Assembly (NCBI GenBank): GCA_030435675.1
Contig: CM059621.1
Location: 2,976,001 to 3,040,000, forward strand
DNA length: 64,000 nt
DNA from: Steinernema hermaphroditum
Taxonomy: Eukaryota > Nematoda > Chromadorea > Rhabditida > Steinernematidae
Direction: 5' to 3'
This document shows positions 10,618-22,520 of this stretch, one piece after another. Within the stretch, counting starts at the first letter, position 1. Every line of letters begins with the position of its first letter. The position numbers and the translations under genes were made by a program. The notes beneath the pieces were generated by a model that was not told where the DNA came from, did no database searches, and was given only the letters and a program-made list of their open reading frames with translations.

Positions 10618-10904
10618 TCAGCTAAACAAAGATCGAAAGATCGCCTCCTGATTATTCTGGCCAAGCTTCAGTTTCTCCTTGATGTCCTCGAGCTGCTTTG
10701 TTTGCCAGAGTTTCGAGAGGCGCTGCTGAAGAAGATCAGCGCTTGCCGAATCAGCTGAAAACAGCGCATTTTTTGCATCGACTGACGCTTACCTGGGCGC
10801 GTATCGGCCAATCCAAACGGTCCCGAATAGAGCGATCCTTCTGTGAGTGACACGCTCAAGCAGACGAACAGCACAGCCAGTGCGAGCATCTTGTTGGCGA
10901 ACAT
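10618..10904 (-). CDS. Small secreted protein of unknown function (82 aa, 2 exons)
   Basis: Model: complement(join(10618..10754,10793..10904)), GT-AG, phase consistent. The start at 10904 gives MFANK followed by a second Met; either yields a signal peptide (LALAVLFVCLSVSLTEG). The mature part begins SLYSGPFGLADTRP. It continues as a charged, probably helical segment rich in Lys, Glu and Gln (QQRLSKLWQTKQLEDIKEKL) and ends RSLFS. There is no Cys and no clear dibasic processing site. It overlaps the end of the inverted duplication, and a truncated copy of its last 25 codons lies at 7962-8036. No family recognised. Confidence 0.68.
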
Positions 10905-13900
10905 CGTCTGAAAGGCTAAAGAATATGTCGAATTGCGAACGAATTCTGGACGCGCCGCCCAATTACACAACACTTAATCAATTGAAATATAAAAGTTTTT
11001 TAACACTCAAAAAGATGTTACACTTTATGAAAGAGGACCTCTCGCCGGGAGGGCTCAAATCTCGAATGAAGAGCGTTTCGCTCGAATTGCGAAAGGACTC
11101 TTTTTACACGAAATGTGAAACAAGAGCACTAATCCCTAATTTGTCACGTTGGGCTGCGAGCTGTAAACAACGTTTTTGCCTTTGAGAAAATCTGAAAATT
11201 GGGAGCATGGAGTTCTTATGTAGGAATTCTCTCTTTTTTGAGTGAGAAAATAATTTTACTTACTTACTTTACTTTATTTCGTGAATCCAAGGCATTGCGC
11301 CTTGCACGACACCGGAAATAGACAACACAGGATATCACTTTGCAGCCAGCTTCATCCCTGGTGTGGTGTAGTCGTCGAACCAGTCGTAGACGGCGCGCTT
11401 CATGGGGCATCTGCGAATCGGCGAAAATCCAGAAACGGTGACGGAATATTTCTTTTCGGGGCGTTTGCGGCACAGAGGAGGCTTCTGAGCTCGCATCTGC
11501 TTCGGAGAGATGATTCCGTGGTCCGGGTGTTGCGTCTTCGCTGGTGGTGGCGTCCTCAGAGCGTCGGCGACCTTCCGGTTGACTTCTCACGCAGCTGGAT
11601 TCCTGGCGTCGGACATCTTGTTATCAGCGGTGGTGGGACTACGGCTTCCGGGTGTCCCAATTCCCTCTGGAAGCCGGAAAACTCACAGATGCCATAGGGT
11701 TTGCCATCAGACCAACCAGACGCTCAAAGAGCGACCGGAGGGACCGACCGCTCACCACCGTGACACGAGTGAGACTTCGAGAAAACAATGCTGTGCAAAA
11801 AAAACGCATCATCGTTAACAACATGCCCAGTTAACGCATTAGCGTCTCACAGGAAAACACGAGAACCTATCATTTTTGGACAAAACAATAACACAAAACA
11901 GGCGTTATATAAGCTAACCCACACAATCCTCATTAACTGCTACCTTAAATAAGAAGATCTTGAACAAAATAGGCCATCTGGGCTCGGGTAGACAGATCAT
12001 CGATGACATGCTAACAGTATGAACTTTAGTCGATTTGAAGTTGCTCAAAAATCAAGACCGTGGAACAGGCAACGCTACAATGCAGACTTCGCGTCACAGC
12101 TTTGACTACCAGCCTTAAACCAAAACATGAAATCTGCTATTATTACTGCTTATTCATCGGGTTTTCATTCATTTCGAACGGAAAACAAAGTGTTCCTGGA
12201 GGCGATATACGCACACGCGCAAAAGCAAAAATGTAAGAAAACGAATGTGCAATATGGTGGTGGGCTTCCAAAATGATTTCGGAGTCTAACGAGGCCACTG
12301 TTGTGGCACCGAATTGACTTCACTCAACATGCTTCTTTGGCGTCCACTGTGAACAGCATTTGCGTCGACACCTTCAAAATAAAATTAACCAAGCTGTATC
12401 AGTAATATTCATCTTATATTTAGCGAGCAGAGATCTTAAACTTAAAATGACGAGTGGTTTCTAGCTTTCGAAAGGTCCGCTACATTGACATGATCAGGAT
12501 CAATTGAATACAAATTTACGGAAAACACCGATATGAAAGCAAAAGTACTTGTAGTGGGGATACAAAACTGCGCGTAAATATGTATTCATCATCATAAAGT
12601 TGCGGCTAAAATGTTTTAATCTACTCTTGAACCAACGGCAGTTGGCGGTACAAGGCACGACGGAGCAATTGAAGGTAGCTGTTACACCAGAGTTCAAGAG
12701 GTTCTAAGTGCTACATAGGCCAGAGGCGAATTCAGAAACAGCACGATGGCGAGGCACAACGGACGAAGCGAGAATTCATCGACGGAGCGACTGGTGGCGC
12801 AGATTTCGGGGGCGCGCGTGCTCGCGGGGTTTTTGATGAGGTATACTTTGGCTTACATCCCACGTCAGCCACGGCAGATTGGTACGCCAAGTTAGATTCA
12901 AGCGCCTATGTACAACAAGCCGGAACCTCAAAACCACACTATACGTCAAGAGATCGAGATTCACTTCCAGTAGATTAAGATTCAGACACGCAAAGAGTAC
13001 ACCTCGCGAGACGACGTTCGCCATGCACTTTTATAATATATCTTTGGCACTTTCCCAAAATAAGTGCCAAAGAAGTGGTGGGAATGACCTTGGAAATCCA
13101 AAACACTTGGCATTTTAAACCACTCGTGAATTTTTGAATTTGTTGACATCTAGTCCCGAGGCTGAAGTAGAAAAACTCCATGCCCTTGGGGGTATAAACT
13201 TACAGGAATATGCGTTAAATAGGGTACGCTAAGGAAATAGTTTTATGAATCCCATTTTGTGAGCGTCAATCACCGGTAGGGTGCTGGTATCTTGCCGCCA
13301 GCAGGGCTGCTTGGCGTTCAGTACCTAGACGCAGCCGCGTTTATCTATCTCTAAAGACACAATGCAGCAAAGCAAAGACGCCCCGCTCCCTGAAATCACA
13401 GAGGGTAGGCGAAATTGCACAAACATAGAAAAATGGGTGGTTCCAAGAAGTCACACGTCTATTCCAATTAATTAGACATGCAAATAATTAATTAGCCAGA
13501 ACAAATTAAACGGGAGCCATTATTATTGCAACTCCGCAAATTTTTAATTATGCAACGGACACATAATTGCCTTTGGCAATTAGTGACGCACTGAATTGGA
13601 TTCTTTATTCTATCTCCACTTCGGAATTCGCGACAAAAACAATATTTTTCTCATATTGCTCATCAAATAGTTTTGACGACCATAGATTACTGCAAATAAC
13701 TCTGGATGTGGCTTTTCGGAACGAAACTTTCCACAAAAGCAAAGTTTTCACAACATCTACACGTTTAGAATCACAGATAATAATATCTGAGAAAAGTGTG
13801 GCCGCTTTAGATCAAGGTGAAGACTGGCAGGTAGGCATACATCGTTGAACACGAACCCCATTAGCTGTGCGTCTGATAAAACGATAATCATACGACGCGA

Positions 13901-14687
13901 AGTGAGGAAAATTAAACCCGCATTCGAAAAATGACATGCAAGACCAATCAGTCCGAAAAATACAGGCTGAGCAGTCATTTAAATCTGACTTTCGAATGAT
14001 GTTTACTAAGTATCAGTCGTGCACTCCAGAGTAAAGGTGAGCCGAGAAGCTTTTGGGATGCCTACCTATGTGCCAATTTTCATCTCGACCTCGATATCAG
14101 TCTGCAATGTCAATCTGTCTGGAGAGAGTCGCTGAATACTCGGAAGTCTCGAACAGCGTAGACTGAGACGAGTATCAGTTTCGAAGAATGGAGATCGCAT
14201 AACAGAGTAAACAGTTGTTTTTCTTGTAAATAAGGAAGTCTCTTAAAAACAGCATTTGTGAGGAATGAAAATAACAGTTAGGGTAATAAGATATTATCCT
14301 TTCACTGTGCATAGGAAACGGAAAACAAAAGTGTATATAGCCATCCCAATTGCACAGCGTTATTTGTGATGATTCTCCGTACTGAGCAAGCAAATTCGTT
14401 GAACATTTGGGCGGCCAGTCCATCACTCCCCTGGGATTACAGGGAATCTAAAATAGTTTATCTACGAGGGGACATATAAAGAAGGCAATGCAACTCGTTC
14501 GGTGACCCCCTGTTGTTCTCCTAACTGACAGTTTTCCATATCCCTGTATTGAAAAATTCGGGTTGCGTAGGCTGAGAAGCTGTGGCTCCAGAATCACGTT
14601 TTTTCGATCTTTCGATCCGCAAAGTGTCCAATTTATTGAACACTCTGCTGAATATTTATTGTGATACTGGTTACTATCGTCAGCGAT
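10905..14687. other. Long intergenic region with dispersed repeats
   Basis: No complete gene could be built in 3.8 kb. It contains one copy of a dispersed repeat (about 11270-11510) and a fragment of the palindrome-ended family (13262-13352). The 12.3-14.6 kb part is AT-rich, with short frames that lack splice logic. Confidence 0.45.
11270..11510 (-). repeat. Dispersed repeat with conserved peptide-like frame, copy 1
   Basis: On the minus strand this matches 57545-57782. The shared parts are QTPR, a block reading FWIFADSQMPHEARRL here against FWSFAHSQMPREARRL there, and a tail with GTGCAAGGCG. One minus-strand frame stays open through this copy (11264-11590). No signal peptide, splice structure or known domain. 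Probably an exon-derived or transposon-derived repeat. Confidence 0.5.
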
Positions 14688-16144
14688 TTATGACGGATGC
14701 GTATGAGAGCTTGAAGGTTCTACATTGCTGGTATATTTCGCAGTGCAGACGAAGCGGATACCCAGTAGTCTTCGCACTTCGGGATTGAAGAAGATGAGAC
14801 AGAGTCTAAAATAGACGCCATTCAAAAGGAACTTTTATTGTCGTTTACCCATTGGCTACCGACGTAACGATTTTGGCATCAAATATGGTGGCAAACAGTG
14901 TTGTGGTGCCGGATCTTCTGTCATTGTTCATCAGCACAATAGAAATTAGTGAAGCCATCATGCTGAAATTTTGGACGGCCGTCTGCAATAATCAGTCGAT
15001 GGGAGCAACACTTCGAATTCGTGAGGTACCTGTGCAAAGAAACGCACGTTCCTCCGAAACTCTTCTTCCTTGGCCGCCCTCCTATTAGACTTACGAATCT
15101 TTAGAATCTTGTAAAACGTGAAACAGTCGAATATTAAGGTGTTTGAACAAAGTATGCTGCAGAATCGATTGAGAAATGTGCCCATGAGTGAAGTCTCTCG
15201 GTCACATTCCGCTGATCTCACATAGACGTACTCGTAGAACTGTGGACTGTATCCAATCAAGCTGCACGGAAGCACTAAATTTGGAGGTCAGGACTTTTTA
15301 GTGTGTCCTAACCCACCGAAATACAGAGACATCTTAGCGCTAACCTCGAGCCATGCGAAGATAATAATGGCTCCGGTGATCCTTTTCGAGAAGATATCTT
15401 TGTATTTCAAAGGAAAGCAAACAGCGATCAGCCGGTTGATGGAAACGCACTGATTCATGACGCAGAATACCGCAGCGAAGTAGTGTTCGCATATGTAGGC
15501 GGCAATTCCGAGTGAAGGTGGAATGTTTTTCGGCTGTCTAAAGTAAGGAAAAATTGTGAAACTTGATTATAGCAACACTACAGCAACACAAAATTCCTTT
15601 TAATCTAAATGGCACTTGTGATACATGAGATTTTAAGGGCGCATAGATTCATTATTTTCGACGCAGCATTTTGAGCTCTTAGTTCAAGAAACAATTATAA
15701 AATGTCAGCCAGGCTCACATGGCCTTTTGTTGTTTTCCGAATGTACGGACAGTTGTTGCTGAACTCAACTACAGAACGAGTTGGAATGTAGAGAGCCAGT
15801 CGTAATTTGTCCCTCCTTAATCTATTAAAGATTACTTACAATGCAGTAACAGGCCCTGTGTAGAGAATATGTCCAAGATTGTAACCGATCTCGCCGGCTG
15901 CTTTGCTCATCCAAAAGGCACCAAAAGCATTGTGAAAGATTCGCAGCTTCTTGATAGCATACAAGTTCACCGCAGACACAACCACAGCTGCTAAACTCAG
16001 CTAGAACAATGATTATAATTGGCTGACCGAGCTTGTGTGTCTTACCAAAATCATTGACAGGCCGACTATCATGCTTGATGTATGTAAAATACCACTTCCT
16101 CGCAGTTCGCTGCCCCAAACGTGCACATCAGCGGCGGTTTCCAT
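14688..16144 (-). CDS. Srx-type 7TM chemoreceptor A (325 aa, 6 exons)
   Basis: Model: complement(join(14688..14805,14849..14982,15030..15274,15317..15537,15840..16000,16046..16144)). All junctions are GT-AG and the frame closes at TAA. Srx hallmarks are visible: KKLRIFHNAFGAFWMSK in exon 2, LGIAAY plus a NQCVSINRLIAVCFPLKY block at about residues 116-134, ITGAII in TM4, and PCSLIGYSPQFYEY before a conserved Cys (residue near AECD). A KEEEFRRNVRFFAQT loop leads into TM6 and FFNPEVRRL ends TM7. Expected role: sensory GPCR of unknown ligand. Intron 2, between 15538 and 15839, is the only long one. It is the leftmost of three tandem paralogues with matching exon lengths. Confidence 0.88.
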
Positions 16145-17502
16145 TGGTAGAGAACTCAAGAATCGAGTAGTGTCGAGCGTACGTAAATGTATATCGTTCG
16201 GATGGACCGACAAGGAAAACAAGAAATTGTATGAACTCTTGTTTTCTTTGAGCTCCACGCAATATAGTTCCCAGTACAACGTGTTATTATGAGTAATCTT
16301 TTGTTGTTTCTTCACAGCGCGTAATCGTTTTCGTTCAGTGATTTTGAATACGTTCAGTGATTTTGATTGAAATGAAAGAACAACGACTTACTTCGGGGTC
16401 TTTCTCATGAAATACTTATTAATAATGTATTTAGATCGGCATCTGGACACATTTATACATGCACTTTTCTTACATATGATCGTTATATCTTTTCAAAACA
16501 ATACATTAGAAGGAAACTGTTTAACAGAAATTGGCCAAAAATATGTGACGTAGAAGGGCACTGAAGCTTAGAGGAATATGTCATAAAAAAACGAAACCTG
16601 CGCGGTTAAACCAACGTAGAAACAACTCTTTTATCTTCTGTGCTCAGAAGACTGTGGTAACCGATCTTGCCACACTGATCTGTGTAGTGTATGTGTATAT
16701 GTGACCTCTACCGAACCTACCGAACCGAAACCTAGGAATCGTACCGAGCCGCGACTCGGTTCGGTACGAAAAAAGAAAATTTCTTCTTCACTTTATCGCC
16801 CAAGTGCGATTTGTCGCCGCGTAAATGTCGCTATCTTGATCACGAGTAAATCGTCTATTCACATTCGCTATTGTCGCCAATTTACAATTTGGTCAGTGGT
16901 TGCCCTTTACCTTCTCTCGGACACTCAAGAAGCCGACTCTGAAGAAGCTATCATTCGGGTCCTCACAATTCCAGGATTGGAACAGTGCGGCTGTTTTTTT
17001 CGTTTGGGAGTTCATCGATTCTCTCCGGATACACCGGCGTGCTACGTACTGCGAAGAAGGGCAACGATGCGAACAAGACGGAGGAGCTACACCCGCGAGG
17101 CACGGATCTAAGCGCACCTTCCAGGGTCTGCAGATCAGACAACCAAGCGTCCGTGCTATGTGACCTACCACAGTGGTCAGTGAAGTGAAAAAAAGAGATC
17201 GCAACCAAATTAAGTTCACAACAGTTGCGTCAGAAGAAACGGGAAAGCAAATATCTATATGATTGCTCGCCTATGCATTGCGTTTCAAGGCAATTACACA
17301 AAATTGCTTTGATATTGCCAAGCATGAGATCAGTCAAATCGAACCGGGAAGTTTGGAACCCCCAAGAAGTGTATTTCGCTAATGCATTTGGTGTAAGAAT
17401 GTGGGACAGCAGCGATGCGACTTGGTTCTTAGCAACATGCACTTTCCTTCTATGTATAAAACAAATATTTAAAAAATTTATTCCACGTCCTATCCGATTT
17501 TT
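16145..17502. other. Intergenic region between Srx genes A and B
   Basis: No gene supported. Around 16710-16770 is a short palindromic stretch around ACCGAGCCGCGACTCGGT. Short frames at 16.7-17.2 kb lack start, splice or family evidence. Confidence 0.4.
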
Positions 17503-19015
17503 TCATGAATTCATCACTGGAGGTGATGAAGTCGTTGGCTCCACATTGCCGCTATGTCTCGCAGCGCAGCATAAACGGATGCCAAGTAGCTTTCGCACTT
17601 CCGGATTGAAGAAGATAAGACAGAGCCTAAAAGAAACATCACTCTCAGGATGTCGTGATTATAGCTACCCATTGACAACAGATGCAACGATCTTCGCATC
17701 AAAGAAGGTGGCGCATAGAACTCTTGTGCCGGATCTTTTTTCGTTGTTCATCAGAACAATAGTTATAAGAGAACCCATCATGCTAACATTTTGAAGTGCT
17801 GTCTGCAACACTTCACTCAGAGGCTGACGTATTTTCGTACTACCTGTGCAAAGAATCGTACATTCCTCCGGAACGTTTCCTCCTTGGCTGCTCTCCGGTT
17901 AGTGTGTCTTATCTTCATGATCTTGTAGAACGTTATGAAGTCCAATATTACGGTATTCGTGCAAAATATTGTACAGTAACGGTTTACAAACGTGCCCATG
18001 AGTGAAGTCTCTCGGTCACATTCCGCTGATCTCACATAGACGTACTCGTAGAACTGTGGACTGTATCCAATCAAGCTGCACGGAAGCACTAAATCTAGAA
18101 ACTACAACGTTGTAGTGTGTGCTGGCCCACCGAAATATAGAGACATCAAAGCGCTGACCTCCAGCCACGCGAGGATAATGATGGCTCCTGTGATCTTTTT
18201 TGAGAAGATAGCATTGTATTTCAAAGGAAGGCAAATGGCTATTAGGCGATTGATGGAAACACACTGATTCATGACGCAGAATACAGCGGCGAAGTAGTGT
18301 TCACATATGTAGGCGGCAATTCCGAGTGAAGGTGGAATGTTTTTCGGCTGTCTACAGTTAGGATACTCATTGAAAACTTTGCAAAATGTGAACTTATAGT
18401 GAAAGCAAACACGTTACATTCCCACAGTCTTGGCCCGGTGTTTTGAACTTTTTACTTAGAAGCAAACTTGGACCGCCAGGGTATTTTCAAGTAATGCACT
18501 CAGTTGTTTGTGTTCAATTCAGCATCCGCGATCCGTTTAACAACACACTACTCAAGTTTTTTCCTGCTTTCGTTAAGATTATCCACGTACGAAGATAGAG
18601 AGGATAGAGACTTTCCATCTTACTTGCTCTACGAGCCGCTGTTAGCTAAGAAAAGAGCTCACCACAAAAAAACATACCAAATACAACAAATAAAATACTT
18701 ACAATGCGGTCACTGGTCCCGAGACGACAACGCTTACAAGGTTGAATCCAATCTCAGCGACTGTTTTGCTGACCCAGAAGGCACCGAAAGCATTGTGGAA
18801 AATGCTGAGCTTCTTGATTGCGCAGATATTGAGTACAGATACTATTACTGCTCCTAAACCCAGCTGCAAAGAACGCTTAAACGTTCTTTCTAGGAAGCAT
18901 TTTTACTTACCGTGATCATCGAAAGGCCGACCATCATGTCGAATGCACTTAGAGCACCACGACCTTGAAGTTCGCTTCCCCACACAGGATCATCAGTTCC
19001 GTTCGAAGCCACCAT
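17503..19015 (-). CDS. Srx-type 7TM chemoreceptor B (329 aa, 6 exons)
   Basis: Model: complement(join(17503..17626,17669..17802,17844..18088,18131..18351,18703..18863,18911..19015)). Internal exon lengths 134, 245, 221 and 161 are identical to genes A and C. Motifs: KKLSIFHNAFGAFWVSK, MNQCVSINRLIAICLPLKY, PCSLIGYSPQFYEY, KEETFRRNVRFFAQT and IFFNPEVRKLLG. The tail has CC and a Ser/Pro-rich end. It is closer to A than to C: exon 4 encodes an identical 22-residue start, which suggests recent duplication or gene conversion. No stop or frameshift. Sensory GPCR by family. Confidence 0.88.
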
Positions 19016-19862
19016 GGGAAGCTGCTTCAGATTTGACGGATACGAAACGCAAGCTTAATAGTTTTCGAAAAACATGTAAGAAAGCTCACAATTTGTGTGT
19101 GCTCTTTTCGGCCTACTATTGCTCTATGGAACAGCCCGAACTGCTATTCCTGGATGTTTGTCAAAGGCGTATTTATCTGGTAAAAGTGCAAAAATCGGCA
19201 GTTGAACAATGTGTAAGAAAATACAACGCACTGACTCTTTTCACATGATCTTTTGCTTTTGCACACAATCATTGTTCCCCAGTACAACATCTAGGGGATC
19301 TGTGGAGGGCTGTATAGAGAGTTGTCATGAACTTGCTGCGTTTGTCCTTTTTTCATCTATGTACGAAAAAGAGAGAAAATAGGCAAAGCTATGGAGTTCT
19401 AGGGCGAAAAAAGCGAGCTTTTCTGGCACTTTTTCAGTGATTTTCCCGTCGACACATTGGACCTCGTTCCATCTTCATTTCTGAGTGTCCATATGTTACG
19501 AAAAGCCCAAGTTGATAAGTGCGCTTTGCAGTCCATTGACTGCTCATAGTGATGCCGAAATTCTACTACAGCAGGTTTAGGGTTCGTACTAGATGTCAAC
19601 CTTTCCAGTTGGATGCGACAAGTGGAGTGCTTCCTATTAGGGACTAGATCGAAACGAGTCCGGACACGGAAGCGTTTCGATTTGGACTCGATTAGGACCA
19701 CTGCTTCTGGCGGTCCGTCCAGATACTTTTTTCGAAAGATCTTATGTTTTATTGCTGTTATAAATTCAATCAACGGGCAAACTTCAACAAGCTATAGTCA
19801 AATTACACCACGATATGGTAGTCAGTTAACTACCGAAGTGAGTTGTATCTCCATATTGTTCG
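19016..19862. other. Intergenic region between Srx genes B and C
   Basis: No gene supported. Near 19640-19700 short inverted blocks (GAAACGAGTCCGGAC and TTTCGATTTGGACTCG) recall the sequence in the 4.1 and 6.4 kb inverted repeat, so a related fragment may lie here. Confidence 0.35.
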
Positions 19863-21062
19863 TCAACGATTGCTGGTTATTGGTGCCGCTGACGAACTCG
19901 ATGGTGTTACTATGCCGCTGTGTTGCAAATTGAACAGTTTTCGTACTTCCGGGTTGAACAAGATGAGGCAAAACCTGAAATTGTCAATCGCTGAAAAGCA
20001 CGGTAAGACCGATTTACCCATTCGTAACAGAGGCCAGAATACGGGTGTCGAAGACAGTGCCAAACAAAGCTCTATCTCCAGATCTCTTGTCATTATTCAT
20101 CAACACAATGGCAATAAGGGAGCCCATCATACTAATATTTTGAACAGCAGTCTGCAACATTTCTGTCAGAAGACCGACTAGAATTACTGCATTGCCTGTG
20201 CAAAGAATCGTACATTCCTGCGGAACTGTTCCTCCTTTGCCGCTTTCTTGTCGGTGTGCCTTATCTTCATGATCTTGTAGAATGTAATGCAGTCCAGTAT
20301 TACGGTATTCGAACAAAACGCGGAACAGAATCGGTTGAGAATGGTGCCAAAAAGCGATGTTTCCCTGTTGCATTCAGAGGACCAGATATAAATGTACTCG
20401 TAGTAAAGTGGACTGAAGCCCAGTAGGCTACATGGAATAACTATAAAAATATGAGCGCACTTCCATTTTAGCATTGCTACCTACCAAAGTACAGCGAGAT
20501 CAAAGCGGCAACCAGCAGCCATGCCAGCATAATGACGATTCCGGCGATCTTGTTCGTGAATATGAAATTATATTTTAAAGGAAAGCAGACGGCAACCAGT
20601 CGATTCACGGAAACACACTGATTCATGGTGCATGAAACAGCAGCGAAATAATAGCCAATGAAGAAATCAGCGATTCCTAGCGATGGCGGAATGTCTTTCG
20701 GCTGGCTGTAAGACAGAAATTCTCCGTACGGTATAGGAAACCCACTCACAATGCAGTTATTGGTCCGGAGTACACGACGTGCCCAAGGTTGTATCCGATT
20801 TCGGCTATCGTTCTGCTCACCCAGAAGATTCCGAAAGCGTTGTGAAAAATGGTGAGCTTCTTGATTGCATACAGGTTTAGAGCATCTACAGCCACAGCTG
20901 CTAAGCTGAGCTGAAAATTACGGCTATGAGTAGATTTTTAGATGGATGTTCTTTTACCAAGATCATTGAGAGGCCGACCATCATGTCAAACGTGTTTAGA
21001 ACTCCACGCCCCTTAAGATCGGCACCCCACGTCAGGTCGTCAGGAATCGTAGACTTCTCCAT
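19863..21062 (-). CDS. Srx-type 7TM chemoreceptor C (325 aa, 6 exons, one GC-AG intron)
   Basis: Model: complement(join(19863..19974,20018..20151,20196..20440,20485..20705,20750..20910,20958..21062)). Exon lengths match paralogues A and B. Motifs: KKLTIFHNAFGIFWVSRT, GIADFFIGYYF, NQCVSVNRLVAVCFPLKY, PCSLLGFSPLYYEY, KEEQFRRNVRFFAQT and LFNPEVRKL. The donor of intron 4 reads CACAG|GCAATG where A has CACAG|GTACCT and B has CACAG|GTAGTA. It is either a genuine GC-AG intron or a splice-site mutation. The frame is otherwise intact to TGA at 19863. It is the most diverged and right-most member of the tandem array. Confidence 0.85.
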
Positions 21063-22157
21063 TGGTAACAAAAACGATTCTAGTATTGAAGAGAAGCAAC
21101 GTTGGTAGCCCGGAAACGTATGAGGCAAAAATTGTACCGGTTGCTATTTATTTATCGGCCATTCACCGAGCGTACAATATCATCAACAAACAGAGAGCTC
21201 CCGTTTGTTTTTCACATAAAACAATGCGTATTTTGATTACAATATACAGCTTTTGTGTTTTCTGAGAATAAAGAGATGTAGCAAGGAAAAAAATCACAAG
21301 GGATACGGAACGCAGATAGGATTTGATTTCAGGACTGAAAGTTGGATTTGACTAAGTGCCAAGACATGTCAACATGTCAAAATAAAAGACCACCAAGGAG
21401 GGCTGGTGAGTTGTCCGTGTACTGACTGATAAAAAACCTACTAACTGCCGCGAAGCAAGTGCTTCATACAGACACAGATACATATCTCAGCAGGTGCGGA
21501 TATCAGTAAATCATAACTCATACCACTTTTTTGAGAAGGAGCTACATCTTTGTACGCTCCACATGAACCAACCCCGAGCACCGAATCGCTCGTCGGCCCA
21601 CCGTCGTTCCTGGACAGGATTCAGCCTCTCCGCCTCTCCAATGCCCGCACGCACTGACTAGACCGCTGATCGCTCTGACCGGATACCGTATCCAGCCGAA
21701 GCTAGAAGAAGATCAACATCAACGGTGTGATTTGTGTTATTCTTGTGCATTTATGATGAGACGTCTCGCAAGGTATAAACCTTTGATATGAGAACATAAA
21801 CTAAAAAACGACTGGTCTGGGGTATTGATTCGACTGTTTTTTAACCATTTAACGGCGTCTTTGCTTCAGTAATTCCATTTTACAAAGGAGAACGTTTTTG
21901 TTAGGAGTTGCAAGATCAAAATAAAGAGAAACAAGCCATGTTGACGCAACGACTGTAGAAAAAAGTTGTTTTGATTGAATCCCGCTTCGGCGATCTTTGC
22001 CTGTTCGCCGACCACCCTGACCAATGTTTGTCAAACTGCCAAAAGTTCCCACTTTTCGTCAAAATAAGTGGCGAAAATAGAAGTAACATCCTTTTGCAGC
22101 AAGTATAAATATTTGCAAGCGTCACGAGAAGTAGTTATTGACTAACTTTCATCAGCC
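21063..22157. other. Intergenic region
   Basis: About 1.1 kb with no supported gene. The last 60 bp hold the TATA box of the neuropeptide-like gene. Confidence 0.4.
22104..22110 (+). promoter_or_regulatory. TATA box
   Basis: TATAAAT about 50 bp before the ATG at 22158, spacing as for other small secreted genes in this window. Confidence 0.5.
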
Positions 22158-22413
22158 ATGAGGAATTCGAATGCCTTAGTTCTAATGCTTGCCACTTTGT
22201 TGGTCTTTTCATTCGCTGATTCGTCAATTCCATCGGCACAGTAAGTCATGACTACTTTGCTTTGTATAAAGTGGGTTATATTTCAGCCATCGCATCAAGC
22301 GATTCGGCTGGGGTTTCCCGATGTGGGGCGTACAAAGAAGCAGCTCCTTTGCAGCAAGCTCTTCTGTCAGCATGTCCAACAGCTACAGCGCCTTCTTCTT
22401 CGGACGAAGATAG
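22158..22413 (+). CDS. Neuropeptide-like precursor, FFF-amide type (69 aa, 2 exons)
   Basis: Model: join(22158..22240,22287..22413), a 46-bp intron with donor GTAAGT and acceptor TTTCAG. The signal peptide (MRNSNALVLMLATLLVFSFA) is followed by a short pro-segment ending in the dibasic site KR. After it comes FGWGFPMWGVQ, then a Ser/Ala-rich stretch and the C-terminus SYSAFFFGRR. G-R-R at the end is the classic signal for C-terminal amidation, so one peptide beginning FGWGF and ending FFF-amide is predicted. No Cys. The aromatic Gly/Trp start and amidation signal fit a neuropeptide-like or antimicrobial peptide. No named nlp family is recognised with confidence. Confidence 0.75.
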
Positions 22414-22520
22414 CAGCACGGAATCAAACCAGAGTAGTATTTACAATATTTGTGTCTTGTTCTTGTGTGATGCACATACATAGAATACATAAATTAACAT
22501 AGTCGAGAACTACCAAAACC

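Larger units (their letters stand above)
7958..10695. repeat. Large inverted duplication around two Gly-rich genes
   Basis: The left arm (about 7958-9045) is the inverted copy of the right arm (about 9595-10695). Besides the coding parts, the 3' flanks match closely: the block after the stop codons containing GTGCGCGTTATAATTCCTGC, and the AACTGAAGCTTGGCCAGAAT block. The left arm ends abruptly at about 7958, inside what is coding exon 2 of the small secreted gene on the right arm (10618-10904). The right side is therefore likely ancestral. The spacer 9050-9590 is AT-rich and not duplicated. Confidence 0.82.
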
